Source of the DNA: Pseudorasbora parva
Lineage: Eukaryota > Chordata > Actinopteri > Cypriniformes > Gobionidae
Direction: 5' to 3'
Assembly: GCF_024679245.1 (NCBI RefSeq)
Contig: NC_090184.1
Coordinates: 14,408,144-14,472,143, forward strand
DNA: 64,000 bases
The notes beneath the pieces were generated by a model, which was not told the origin of the DNA, did no database searches, and saw only the letters and a list, made by a program, of their open reading frames with translations. Numbering within the stretch: position 1 is the first letter of the stretch; each line of letters starts with the position of its first letter. Shown one piece after another: positions 30,782-41,937 of this stretch. Both the position numbers and the translations under genes were made by a program.

Positions 30782-32404
30782 TATTGTTCAAAATAATAGC
30801 AGTATATTGTGACTAACCAGAATAATCAAGGTTTTTCGTATATTTTTTTTATTGCTACGTGGCAAACAAGTTACCAGTAGGTTCAGTAGATTCTCAGAAA
30901 ACAAATGATACCCAGCATTCATGATATGCACGCTCTTAAGGCTGTGCAATTGGGCAATTAGTTGAATTAGTTGAAAGGGGTGTGTTCAAAAAAAATAGCA
31001 GTGTGGCATTCAATCACTGAGGTCATCAATTTCGTGAAGAAACAGGTGTGAATCAGGTGGCCCCTATTTAAGGATGAAGCCAACACTTGTTGAACATGCA
31101 TTTAAAAGCTGAGGAAAATGGGTCGTTCAAGACATTGTTCAGAAGAACAGCGTACTTTGATTAAAAAGTTGATTAGAGAGGGGAAAACCTATAAAGAGGT
31201 GCAAAAAATGATAGGCTGTTCAGCTAAAATGATCTCCAATGCCTTAAAATGGAGAGCAAAACCAGAGAGACGTGGAAGAAAACGGAAGACAACCATCAAA
31301 ATGGATAGAAGAATAACCAGAATGGCAAAGGCTCAGCCAATGATCACCTCCAGGATGATCAAAGACAGTCTGGAGTTACCTGTAAGTACTGTGACAGTTA
31401 GAAGACGTCTGTGTGAAGCTAATCTATTTTCAAGAATCCCCCGCAAAGTCCCTCTGTTAAAAAAAAGGCATGTGCAGAAGAGGTTACAATTTGCCAAAGA
31501 ACACATCAACTGGCCTAAAGAGAAATGGAGGAACATTTTGTGGACTGATGAGAGTAAAATTGTTCTTTTTGGGTCCAAGGGCCACAGGCAGTTTGTGAGA
31601 CGACCCCCAAACTCTGAATTCAAGCCACAGTACACAGTGAAGACAGTGAAGCATGGAGGTGCAAGCATCATGATATGGGCATGTTTCTCCTACTATGGTG
31701 TTGGGCCTATTTATCGCATACCAGGGATCATGGATCAGTTTGCATATGTTAAAATACTTGAAGAGGTCATGTTGCCCTATGCTGAAGAGGACATGCCCTT
31801 GAAACGGTTGTTTCAACAAGACAATGACCCAAAACACGCTAGTAAACGGGCAAAGTCTTGGTTCCAAACCAACAAAATTAATGTTATGGAGTGGCCAGCC
31901 CAATCTCCAGACCTTAATCCAATTGAGAACTTGTGGGGTGATATCAAAAATGCTGTTTCTGAAGCAAAACCAAGAAATGTGAATGAATTGTGGAATGTTG
32001 TTAAAGAATCATGGAGTGGAATAACAGCTGAGAGGTGCCACAAGTTGGTTGACTCCATGCCACACAGATGTCAAGCAGTTTTAAAAAACTCTGGTCATAC
32101 AACTAAATATTAGTTTAGTGATTCACAGGATTGCTAAATCCCAGGAAAAAAAAATGTTTGTACAAAATAGTTTTGAGTTTGTACAGTCAAAGGTAGACAC
32201 TGCTATTTTTTTGAACACACCCCTTTCAACTAATTGCACAGCCTTAAGAGCGTGCATATCATGAATGCTGGGTCTTGTTTGTTTTCTGACAATCTACTGA
32301 ACCTCTACTGGTAACTTGTTTGCCACGTAGCAATAAAAAATATACTAAAAACCTTGATTATTCTGGTTAGTCACATTGTACTGCTATTATTTTGAACAAT
32401 ACTG
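30779..32404 (+). mobile_element. Complete Tc1-type transposon with ~210-225 bp inverted repeats
   Basis: The ends CAGTATTGTTCAAAATAATA and its mirror are flanked by TA on both sides (30777-30778, 32405-32406). The arms run 30779-31004 and 32197-32404 and differ by a few small indels. The transposase frame lies between them uninterrupted. Long terminal repeats with DD34E are typical of several fish Tc1 groups. All parts needed for mobility appear present. Confidence 0.95.
31118..32113 (+). CDS. Tc1 transposase, DD34E, 331 aa, intact
   Basis: Cuts and pastes the element at TA sites. Visible: a paired helix-turn-helix N-terminus (residues 1-110; ...[18 protein letters not shown]), an arginine-rich linker [15 protein letters not shown] with the first catalytic Asp (~142), [20 protein letters not shown] with the second Asp (~234), and [12 protein letters not shown] with the Glu 34 residues further on. 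The length is normal for the family (about 330-345). The start ATG follows the left inverted repeat by about 110 bases. No stop, shift or missing catalytic residue is seen, so it could be active. Confidence 0.93.
   Translation: MGRSRHCSEEQRTLIKKLIREGKTYKEVQKMIGCSAKMISNALKWRAKPERRGRKRKTTIKMDRRITRMAKAQPMITSRMIKDSLELPVSTVTVRRRLCEANLFSRIPRKVPLLKKRHVQKRLQFAKEHINWPKEKWRNILWTDESKIVLFGSKGHRQFVRRPPNSEFKPQYTVKTVKHGGASIMIWACFSYYGVGPIYRIPGIMDQFAYVKILEEVMLPYAEEDMPLKRLFQQDNDPKHASKRAKSWFQTNKINVMEWPAQSPDLNPIENLWGDIKNAVSEAKPRNVNELWNVVKESWSGITAERCHKLVDSMPHRCQAVLKNSGHTTKY

Positions 32405-32443
<39 letters not shown>
32405..32443. repeat. (TA)n followed by poly-T
   Basis: About 11 TA units then about 17 T, right after the Tc1 end. 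Confidence 0.9.
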
Positions 32444-32789
32444 CACTGACCTTCGTCCTAAATACAATCTGATTATTTCCATTGCTATGAAACATCATGA
32501 ATTAATAGGAAATGTGTCAATTTTACTGATATGTCATTTTAGCTTGCTTAGAGGGGAGCAAATGTAAAAACTGTTTTTGTCTCACTTTACCCCACTCTCC
32601 CCCACCTAAAAAGGTGCTACTTCAAAAAATGGAACAACAATTTTACAGCTAAAAGTGGCAACACAACAAGCTTGTTTAATCAAAAACACTGTGGAGTACA
32701 ATCAGTGTATAAAGTTATGTGAGGAGACGATACTAGCGGCTGGTGACGTGCGGCCCAAAAGTAAATGAGTCAAGCAAAGCTGAAGCACT

Positions 32790-33160
32790 TACTAGTTGCA
32801 CTCCATGTGACATGAAGAGTAAACAGTGGAGGGAAATTACTGATGCGGTTACATATTTGTTTGGCCGAAGGATATGATGCCAACAGTGGATAAGTAGAGA
32901 TTTAAGCACTTGGTTAAAAAGCTTGACCCAAGGTATAACATCCCAGGTAGTAAATATTTTTTTAAAGACACCCGTCTGCGATGTATGAAGCATGCTTTGA
33001 CAAACTAGCAGCGATACCATCATCAGAGGAGTTTTTTGCCTCAACCACGGACATGTGGTCGAGCCGAACAGCGTAACCATTTATCAGCCTGAACGTGCTC
33101 TACAACAACACCTCCTGCCTTGAGACAAGTTACTTTCCTGAGGGTCAAACGGATATATTC
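32790..33160 (+). pseudogene. hAT transposase fragment
   Basis: Pieces in shifting frames: a VTYLFG block, KLDPRYNIPG-like text, then EEFFASTTDMWSSRTA*PFISL and LETSYFPE. The TTDxWSSRT and YFPE motifs belong to hAT (ZBED-type) transposases. There are at least two stops. The remainder is cut off by the AG microsatellite. Confidence 0.6.
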
Positions 33161-33192
33161 ATAATATTCATAATAGCCACAGCATGTGATGG

Positions 33193-33299
<107 letters not shown>

Positions 33300-33800
33300 T
33301 GTAAAAAGTTAGAGGAACATGCCAAACAATGCCTGCAGGGCAGAATTGGACCAATACCCTCTACTAATCCACACTGAGAAACAAGCCATGACATTTTGGA
33401 ACCACCTAAAAATGAGTAACCCCAACTCTTACTATTTTTAAAGCCCTTAAAAAACATTATCTGAGAAGGGTCCCCTGATTCAGTTGGTCCTGAGGCTGAA
33501 AAAAACAAAATAACATGACTAACAACAGCCAGCATCAGACGCTGACACACTCACACACACGATCCGGCCAAACCAAATGATTATTGCACAAAAAGAACAT
33601 TACCTGACGTATTGGACTGAAACAACACAAAAACAAAGCAAATTGCAATGTTATTTGGCCCTAAACAGAGATTACTTCACAGCAGATTACCTGAGCACAG
33701 TCAGAGACCACAAACTGAGGAAAAACATGACGAGGTACAGGCTGAGTGACCACAGCCTGGCTATAGAGAAGGCTATAGCTCGCAGGACTCGCTCGCACCC
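33300..33800 (+). pseudogene. C-terminal fragment of a LINE ORF2 (different family from the next LINE)
   Basis: The frame pieces include AMTFWNHLKMS, IQLVLRLK, and LQCYLALNRDYFTADYLS...LRKNMTRYRLSDHSLAIEKA. The last part has the shape of the post-RT region of vertebrate LINEs, where R-L-S/T-x-H-x-L-x-I-E precedes a Cys/His motif. It stops before the cysteines. Stops lie between the pieces. Confidence 0.5.
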
Positions 33801-33809
33801 GCTGGTCTG

Positions 33810-34187
33810 GCACTGGGTGAGGTGGTCCAGCTCACCGAGGCAGCTGACACTCAGTCCATCGATATGGATTCTGATAGTGAGGAATCTGATATTGATGATC
33901 TTTACACTGATGTCAGTTCACAAGGAAGCAACGCAGACAGGAAAAGTAGCCTTCTAATGAAGCCACCTTATTATACGGTGCAACAAATTAATGATTTTCT
34001 TGAAAGCACTTTTAATCAGCGAAAACCAAAATTGGAAAAATATTTCTCTGATTTGCAGCTTTTTGTTGATTCTTGTGTTATTGCTATGAAAAAAGCTTCA
34101 TTGGAGGAGCTTGATCAGCAAAAACGATATAGACTCAAGAAACATGTCAGTTTGGTTAAAACAAGATTAGAAGTTAAAAAATATTAA
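33810..34187 (+). pseudogene. Tx1-clade LINE ORF1, C-terminal part
   Basis: The frame VQLTEAADTQSIDMDSDSEE is followed by INDFLESTFNQRKPKLEKYF, ending in LKKHVSLVKTRLEVKKY and a stop at 34185-34187. This arrangement (acidic linker, IN.FLE.TF core, basic end) fits ORF1 tails of Tx1/L1-type fish LINEs, as I recall. The N-terminal half is missing. ORF2 starts 7 bases later. Confidence 0.6.
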
Positions 34188-34194
34188 TAGGATC

Positions 34195-34990
34195 ATGTCA
34201 GTTAACAGGATGAGATTTTGGCTGGTTCTCTGCTTTATCTTTTCTTTACTTATGACAACCTTAAACATTGGGACTTTTAACATCAATGGTTGTCGGGGTA
34301 GTGAAAAGAGAACGGCTTTATTTGATTATTTGCGTTTAAAGAAGGCAGATGTAATTCTATTACAGGAAACACATACAGATCAGCAGAATGAGGTACAATG
34401 GGTTGGTGACTGAAAAGGCAATGTTTTGTTAAGTCATGGAACAAACATTAGTGCAGGTGTTGCCATCCTTTTTTCCCCAAGTGTCTGTAGTCAATCAGAC
34501 ACGGTTGAAGTAATGCCTGGTCGGATTCTGAGGGCTGATATTGCCTTGGGTGATACACAATTTTCTTTTTTTAATGTGTATGCACCAAATGTTGGTCGAG
34601 AACGTATCATTTGTTTCAGAATACTTTCTAATGCATTGTCACAGTGTGCTTTGGGAAATATCATTGTACTTGGTGGTGATTTTAATTGTACTGTTAATCT
34701 GGATCTAGACAGGAATCATGATGAACCGCACCCATCTTCGGCTAAGATTTTAAAGAAATTAATTAATGATTTCAATTTAGTTGATTTGTGGAGGGAGGCT
34801 TTTCCTGGGGTCAGGCAGTATACATGGCTAAAAGCTAATTCCAATAATTTATCTGGAGCTAGACTTGACCGTGTCTATGTTGCAAAAAACAATAGGCGTA
34901 GGGTTTTTAGTAGCTCGATTTCGCCATCTTTTCTTTCTGATCATCACTATTTGTCTATTGTAGTTTCTGTCTCATTTTCTGGATTCTCTA
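34195..34990 (+). pseudogene. Tx1-clade LINE ORF2, AP-endonuclease domain
   Basis: The domain that nicks target DNA. Motifs: LNIGTFNINGCRG at the start, LLQETHTD, a stop (TGA at 34411) where a Trp codon is expected, then NVYAPN, VLGGDFNC, ARLDRVYVA and SPSFLSDHHYLSI. These include the N, E, D and H residues of the exonuclease/endonuclease/phosphatase fold. Apart from the one stop the domain reads through until the MITE at 34991. Confidence 0.85.
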
Positions 34991-35566
34991 AAGCCCCTTT
35001 CACACTGCGATTCCGGCAAATACACGGATAATGCGACCCGGCATTTGTTCCCGGGCCGCTAGATTTGGTCCATTCACACTGCCAGCGAAATACCGTAATA
35101 TGTGCGCTTCACACACAACGCTTAACGGTCCCAGGTCGAGTTGACACGTGACATCCTGATGTGACATATAATGGCGAGCGATCTCAGTTTCAGCGCGGAT
35201 AGTAAGGAGCTCCGTGGTCTCGACTTGTGTCCAGTTTGCACACATTTCTGCTTGTTTAATTTTAGTTTCTTTTGTATACGAACACTCTCTGCGTTTAAAA
35301 CACCGACTAGCTCTTCTGGCACTGCAGGGTTGTATTATTGAAAAAACAAGCTCTAGGAGTCGCACGATAACTACGTACACGTTGCGGCATTAGTTTCGGC
35401 TTTTGTTCACACAGCGCTCGTCCTGGGTCGAATACCGCAATATTACTAGGTCCCCGACCCGGGTCGAATTCGGTAATCAATGCTGACGTGGTTGCTTTCA
35501 CACAGAAGGCGACCCGGCAATGTTCCGGGAATATTGCGGGTTCGACGTGCAGTTTGAAAGGGGCTT
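34991..35566. mobile_element. MITE with AAGCCCCTTTCACACTGC ends (576 bp)
   Basis: AAGCCCCTTTCACACTGC at the left mirrors GCAGTTTGAAAGGGGCTT at the right (17 of 18). It interrupts the LINE ORF2 just after the endonuclease. It is rich in CCCGGGTCGAA and GACCCGG phrases. The flanks (CTCTA, AGGTC) do not give a clear duplication. Confidence 0.8.
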
Positions 35567-36439
35567 AGGTCACACTGGCACTTTAATAATAGATTTTGGC
35601 AGGACTGCACCTTTATTTACTCTTTTAATCTTTTCTGGAAAACTTGGAGAGAGGAGAGATGCCATTTTCAGTCGTTGAGTCAATGGTGGGACAATGGCAA
35701 AGCACAAATTAAGTCCTTCTGCCAACAGTTCACTGCACATAGTACTACAGCCCTTAAAGAAAAAAATGAAGATTCTCGAACAAGACATCCTTGGGCAAAG
35801 CAGTGACTCTACCCATTATAATTCATCTTCTATTGACTCTGTGGCAAGAGATAAGCTTCTTTTAAAGAATTGATAGGAGGAAAGAGTAAAAATGGCACTT
35901 TTAAGGACCAGGTTTGCCCAGCTGAATTATATGGATGCTCCTAGTTTTTTTTTTTTTGGACTTGAAAAAAAGTCAAGAGAAAATAAAAACTTTTAATCAA
36001 TTGAAGATTCCAGGTGGCAGAGTCACAACTGACCAACAGGAAATAAAAAAGTTATGCTCTTTCCTTTTACAAAGATTTATGCTCCTCTGAAACATGTGAT
36101 GAAGCAGCAGTTGGGGAATTCTATCTGAAGAGGAGTGTGATGACTTGGACAGTTCTTTGTCATTTGGAGAACTTTCTCAAGCTGTTCAGGAGATGAGTGC
36201 TGGGAAATCACCCGGTTTGGATGGACTTTCAGCAGAAGTGTTTCTGGAATATAATTGGACAAGACCTTTATGATGTTTTCTTGAATCCATTGATCAAGGA
36301 ACTCTTCCTTTGAGTTGTCGAAGGGCAATTCTAACATTAATTCCAAAGAAGGGTGATCTTGGGCGTCTACAGAACTGGCGCCCGGTATCATTGACCTGTG
36401 CTGATTTTGTAATTTTATCAAAGGCATTGACTAATAGAC
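35567..36439 (+). pseudogene. Tx1-clade LINE ORF2, linker and start of RT
   Basis: In shifting frames: HFNNRFWQD...FNLFWKTWRERRD, SSDSTHYNSSSIDSVARDKL, then SPGLDGLSAEVF, LPLSCRRAILTLIPKKGDL and NWRPVSLTCADF...ALTNRL. The last three are RT motifs of LINEs. There are several shifts and a T-run at 35947-35957. Confidence 0.75.
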
Positions 36440-37217
36440 TTAAAGGGTTACTTCAGCGATTAGCATATGGCTTTGTATCAGTAGAAACCCTGGAGTATAT
36501 TCAAATTATTGTGCTTTCCCCCCTCATATCTCCCTGAGACAAGAGATTTATGCATTTTATTTCTGGAAAAATTCCTCCTATGATGCAAATTGACGATTTT
36601 TGCATCATAGGAGGAACGTTTGCCCAAAGGCTAAAGACTACAGCCAGCAGAGGGAGCCATTTCCGCATGTTTTGAATCCGCGCATGGGGGATGGGAGATA
36701 ACACTCAGCTTGCAGGGAGAGCTCAGCTCAGCTACAGGCACTCATTTAAACGGACTATGGTACGCAATGTAAGTCTTTTAACTTCTCAAATTAATTTCTA
36801 TGAAAGATAAGCTTGTAAAGGCATGAACTGAAACGCGCCAGACTGAACTCGCATTGTGAATGTATGCCGCGAGTGTAGTCGCGATTACCTCAGCTCTCAT
36901 CACTCGTGCAGTTAGTGCTCAGCGCTGTGATACTGGCGCGGTGACTCACTCATTATATTGAACAGACACATTCAGTTTTTAATTGTAGTGTCTTCTCTAA
37001 CTCAGTCACTGTAATCAAGTTGGTGGCGTTGGGAATGGCACAGGGCAGCGAAGCATTCTGGGAATTGTAGTCTTTCATCCCCATGGGACAAAAATACATT
37101 TTCTGTCTTTTCTCAGTCTAGAAGACACCAAATTCAAAAATAATTTCACATTTCTACTGCATTGATGACCCAGTTTAAATACAGATTCATCTTCCCAGCG
37201 CTGAAGTACCCCTTTAA
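36440..37217. mobile_element. TTAA-flanked element inserted in the LINE (about 770 bp)
   Basis: TTAA at 36440-36443 and 37214-37217. The ends are AAGGGTTACTTCAGCG and its mirror CGCTGAAGTACCCCTT. Removing it with one TTAA joins GACTTAAGAAC, which restores the LINE codons Arg-Leu-Lys-Asn. The target duplication is therefore certain. It has no coding capacity. piggyBac or Kolobok type by target. Confidence 0.9.
36572..36616. repeat. Perfect 18-bp hairpin
   Basis: TTCCTCCTATGATGCAAA (36572-36589), a 9-base spacer, then its exact complement at 36599-36616. Confidence 0.95.
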
Positions 37218-37757
37218 GAACTACATGGCATCAGCCATTCACAAAGATCAGACTTTTTGTGTCCCCAAAAGATCAATATTTGATCATCTTTTCTTGCTGA
37301 GAGTCATTATTAGAGTTGCAAAAATGCACAATTTGGACATTGGTCTTCTTTCATTGGATCAAGAAAAGGCATTTGACAGGGTGGACCATCAATATTTATT
37401 TAAGACCTTGGAAGCCTTTGGTTTTGGTCCTTATTTTGTTTCTCTCATCCAGTTGTTATATAAGGACATTTACAGCATGTTAAGACTTAATGGTTCATTA
37501 ACAAGGCCTTTTTCTGTTAACATTGTATGCTTCTGTATGCAATTTCTATTGAGCCTCTCCTGGTTTCACTTAGGAGGCAACTACGTGGTGTTAATGTACC
37601 CATTTTTCCTAGTGCAGATCCAGTTAAATTAACAGCGTACACTGATGATATAACAATAGTTATAAAAGATTCAGATGATGTTTCAAGATTGATATCTTCT
37701 TTAGATAGATTTCAACAAGCTTCATCTGCACGTATTAACTGGGGGAAATGTGCATCT
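37218..37757 (+). pseudogene. Tx1-clade LINE ORF2, reverse transcriptase core
   Basis: Continues the frame with TFCVPKRSIFDHLFLLR, LLSLDQEKAFDRVDHQYLF (catalytic Asp) and LLYKDIYSMLRLNG. A small deletion near 37525 removes the usual GxRQGC motif and shifts the frame; the text resumes with LLYAISIEPLL, then AYTDDITIV (the second catalytic motif, YxDD-like) and INWGKC. It is interrupted at about 37757. Confidence 0.85.
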
Positions 37758-37760
37758 TTG

Positions 37761-39001
37761 TCTCCCTGTCTGTCTGCCTGCTGCTGCTGCCTCAGTGTTT
37801 GTAGCTCTGTATAGCTGTGTTTGAATCTCTATTTGATATATTTTCTTTGTAATTTACACTGCTAAATATAACTTACTCATCACCATATAGTGTTTAATAT
37901 AGCCTATCAATTTAAATTTGACATTACTAGCTTTTAATCTAAATCACTACCACACGTTAGCTTTTCGCTAGCCTGGTAGCTTTCCATCCCAGCATCCGGG
38001 TCTCCTGTTTTCTGAGTTCTTTAGACAACTGTGGTGAGTTGGATTATTAAAAAGACTCCATCAGACAACTGTGGTAAGCTTTGGATTCATCAACAAATAC
38101 GGTAAGCCATGTCTTCTTCTCCTGTCATTGTCACTTGCACTGCATGCTACATGTTTAGCATATCTATCTCCGTTGGCGAACAGGGCTTCACATGTGATAA
38201 ATGTAAGGAATTAATCAGGCTGACGGAGAAGATTTCAGATTTAGAGACACGCATCCAAGCTTTATGTGAGAGTAGTGAGAATGTAACAGCTTTAGATACT
38301 GCTTTGGATGCGACTAGCTTAGTGAACACTCATTGTTTGGTTCCGGCTGAGCCCGCGCAGCAGGGCTGGGTGACGATGAGAATTTGCCTCCGAATTTGCC
38401 TCACTGGCACGACATGCTCAAAACCCGTCTTCGGCGCAATAATTCCGATCTTTCATGTATTCATACTCTTGTGTAATTGACGCCCCATCCTAAATAAATC
38501 TGTCTCTTCCGTGATACCCTGAAAATTTAGAATAATCCGATCTAATATGATTTCTGACCTGTAAGGTTGCCAGAATAATAATCTTACACGGTGTGTTAAT
38601 AGGCCAGAGGAGAACTGGCACCCCGACTGAGTCTGGTTTCTCCCAAGGTTTATTTTTCTCCATCACGCCCTGATGGAGTTTTGGTTCCTTGCCACTGTCG
38701 CCTTTGGCTTGGCTTGCTCAGTTGGGGACACTAAAAATATGATTAAAGTTATTCAACTTATTATACAAATAAAATATATGAATTAAGTCTTATTTAATTC
38801 TATAAACTATAACACTGATCTGCCAACATTGTCGCTATATGATAAATTAAACTAAGCTGATAACATCACTGTTTTCTCCAGTACGACTGTACAGCCAAAT
38901 CTAATTTTGTCGCAATATTATCCTGTTTGACACTGTGAAGCTGCTTTGACACAATCGTGATTGTAAAAGCGCTATATAAATAAAGTTGATTGATTGATTG
39001 A
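37761..39001 (+). mobile_element. Internally deleted LINE copy inserted in the Tx1 LINE
   Basis: Has a 5' region, the start of an ORF1 (38109), then directly the family's 3' tail: GCCAGAGGAGAACTGGCACC, TTCCTTGCCACTGTCGCC and AAAAGCGCTATATAAATAAA, ending in (TTGA)n at 38987-39001. The Tx1 LINE resumes at about 39002 with LLGDWQGVGG. A 1.24-kb copy lacking all ORF2 but keeping both ends is a deletion derivative. The family is possibly I/Nimb-like; not certain. Confidence 0.75.
38109..38390 (+). pseudogene. LINE ORF1 N-terminal fragment (Cys pair plus coiled coil)
   Basis: MSSSPVIVTCTACYMFSI..., then GFTCDKCKELIRLTEKISDL and further heptad-like residues. Two CxxC pairs followed by a coiled coil is a recurrent ORF1 start in fish LINEs. 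The frame loses likeness after about residue 92, where ORF1 is joined to the tail. Confidence 0.5.
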
Positions 39002-40636
39002 TTTGCTGTTGGGAGACTGGCAGGGCGTGGGAGGATCTCCTCAGCTGGCACAGCAATGCGAATGGGCCCGAGATGGCTTTAAAGTCCTTGGTCTTCATTT
39101 TGGGACTAAAAGTTACACCGAAAAGAACTGGGAAGGTCTATCTGATTGAGTGATCTGTAGAATTTAGAAGTGGCGATGGATTCTGCCACAACTCTCCTTT
39201 AGAGGGAGATGTTTGGTTATAAACAAGCTGGCAGCTTTGATGCTATGGCATAAATGTACTGTTTTGGGTTTTGGATCCTCCTAAAGAACTAATTACTGGT
39301 GTTCAAAAGGCATTTGTAAAGTTTTTTTGGGATGGTTGCCATTGGCTTCCTCCAGGTGTCCTTTATCTCCCTGTGGCAGAGGGAGGGCAGGGATTAATAC
39401 ACTTAGAATCCAAAATAATGGCAATGAGTCTGCATACTCTACAAAAACTCCTGTATTCTTCAGATCAAGTACCTTGGGTTGTTTTTGGTTTGTATATACT
39501 CAAGAGTGTTGGAGGAATTGGTCTTGACAAGCAGTTGTTCTTGATGCAGAAATCATTTGTGGAGAAGACACATTTTTTGCCTCTCAGTTTTTATAAATCA
39601 GTGTTCAAATCATGGGATTGTTTTAAACTGCTTCGACACGAGGATGAGCATTATGGTATTGCAGAACCTCTTTTTTTTAAATCCCCTTTTTGAAATACCA
39701 TCTAATGTATCATCATCTATAATTGATACATTTTTGAATGCTGGCATTACCAAAGTTATGGACTTGATTGATATTACGAAAGGTCAGTGGCGAACTGTAC
39801 CTGAACTAACTTTTCGGTTATTATTGTTGATGGATTAATTCAGAATTTTAAGACTTCCTTTCCTATGACACTGACTTCTTTCATCAATAATGTGTTTCAG
39901 AATGGTTTTATTTGTCAAACATTTCCTGAGATTAAGGTTATTCTTAAAGATTTGGAGTTTGATGATGATAAATGTCAAACAAATTTTCTGAAAGGTTATG
40001 GGGAATTGGTATTTCATTGTATTGAAAAAAAAAGTTGTATCATGGCTGTGTTAAATCTGTGCATTATGGACAACTGAAACATAGACCAGACACTAAATGG
40101 AAGTCTCGGTTATCTATTTCTGAAGATGTTTGTCCATCCTGGAGATTGTTGTACAAACCTCCTATTTCGAAGAGTTGTGGCGACCTTCAGTGGAGGTTGC
40201 TACATTGCGTTGTTGCCTTAAACTCTTTTATTTCGAAGCTTGATGAGACTGTTTCCCCAGTATGTCCTTTTTGTAAAGCACTTGACTCTGTGGTTTATAT
40301 GTTTAGTGAGTGTTTCAGACTCTGCCCATTGTTTGAATTATTGGAGAAGATTATTGTGAAATTGGGTTTCTCCTATACCAAGAGTTTATTTATATTGGGT
40401 TGCCGATATAAGAGGTCTTGGCAACAACAGTGTACACTTGCCAATTTTTTAATAGGGCAAGCTAAACTAGCAATTTTCAAAACACATCAGTGTAAAAATG
40501 CTGGTGAGGATGTGAACATGGTGACCCTTTTTAAGTCTTTAGTGAAATCAAGAATGGTCATTGAATATACTTACTACCATTATACCAACAATGTGCTTAT
40601 TTTAATGGAGATGGGGGGTTTGGAGGGGCATTGGTG
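39002..40636 (+). pseudogene. Tx1-clade LINE ORF2, C-terminal part
   Basis: Pieces: QQCEWARDGFKVLGLHFGT, NWEGLSD, LPQLSFRGRCLVINKLAA (39010-39240), then 39271-39693 (KAFVKFFWDGCHWLP...), and 40035-40637 with WRLLHCVVALNSF and VCPFCKALDSVVYMFSEC, a Cys/His RT-associated finger. Shifts occur near 39690 and 40030. The 3' UTR runs to about 40725, next to the microsatellite. Confidence 0.8.
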
Positions 40637-40726
40637 AATATAGGTGTAACAGGGAATCTGGTATTCAAATGAATGAATATTTATTTTTGTGTGTAATATT
40701 TGTAAATTAAAGTGTTTTAAAAGTCA

Positions 40727-40907
<181 letters not shown>

Positions 40908-41079
40908 CCCATTGAATAGACTAAACAAATCTGTTGTTTTGAGCGATGAGATTCTGATTCGCATTTGATAGATACAACTATGTGATTGGCTACATTACTC
41001 TGCAAAAACACATAACTCCTCCACCCCCTATTTTACCACACTTTGTCAATACTTCTACTGTATTGTAATATGATTGGGT

Positions 41080-41211
41080 ATAAAAAGAGCCTCTAAGAAA
41101 GTTTCTCTAAGAAATGTAAAGATGGTCAGAGGATCCCCAATGCTGTAACGAAAAATATTGGAGCAATATCAGAAAGTTTCTCAGAGAAAAATTGCAAAGA
41201 GGTTTGAAGTT

Positions 41212-41265
<54 letters not shown>

Positions 41266-41937
41266 TACAGTGCATAATATCATCCAAAGATTCAGAGAAT
41301 CTGGAACAATCTCTGTGCGTAACGTGTCAAGGCTGGAAAACCACACTGGATGCCTTTGATCCTCGGGCTCTTAGACGGCACAGCATCACTTACAGGAATG
41401 CTACTGTAATGTAAATCACAACATGGGCTCAGGAATACTTCCAGAAAACATTGCAGACTAAAACTCTATTGGTCAAAATAGAAGCCATATCTAAACATGA
41501 GCCAATGCAGGCGTTTTCTCTGGGCCAAGGCTCATTTAAAATGGACTGTGACAAAGTGGAAAACCATCTTCCATTGACTGTGACGTAACAATCGCCTCTT
41601 TCAGGGAAGACCTTGCAATTTCCAACGTGACAATGCCAGACTGCGTACTGCATCAATTACAACATCATGGCTGAGTAAAAGAAGGATTCGTGTAATGAAA
41701 TGGCCAGCATGTAGTCTAGATCTTTCACCCATAGAAAACATTTGGGGCATCATAAAGAGGAAGATACAACGAAGAAGACCTAAGAAATTTGAGCAACTAG
41801 AAGCCTGTATTAGACAAGAATGGGACAACATTCCTATTCATAAACTTGAGCAACTTGTCTCCTCAGTCCCCAGACGTTTGCAGACTGTTATAAAAAGAGG
41901 AGGGAATGCCACAGTCCCAACTTTTTTTTAAGATGTG
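41080..41937 (+). pseudogene. Tc1/mariner transposase relic with poly-serine expansion
   Basis: Helix-turn-helix text VSQRKIAKRF, then after the serine run STVHNIIQRFRESGTISV, then stops. The downstream frame F-Q-R-D-N-A-R-L-R-T-A (about 41629) leads into MKWPACSLDLSPIENIWGII (41695) and continues to 41931. The second Asp (DN) and the Glu (PIEN) are visible; the first catalytic Asp region (around 41430-41580) is degraded. Its 3' UTR seems to continue at 42867 beyond the next insertion. Confidence 0.75.
41213..41266 (+). repeat. (TCA)17 microsatellite coding for serine within the Tc1 helix-turn-helix
   Basis: Seventeen TCA codons then TCT in frame between the first helix text and TVHNII. The family normally has two or three serines here. 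Confidence 0.9.

Larger units (their letters stand above)
26408..32605. mobile_element. Outer element with GGGGTAAAGTGAGACA ends, hosting three nested elements
   Basis: The left end reads GGTGGTGGGGTAAAGTCAGACA and a repeat GTGTAAAGTGAGACA. The right end in complement reads GGGAGAGTGGGGTAAAGTGAGACA. Similar phrases occur just left of the LTR element (TTCACTTTACCCCC) and right of it (TAAAAGTGAGACCAC). Own sequence excluding the nested layers is well under 1.5 kb. No transposase frame or sure duplication is visible. Confidence 0.5.
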
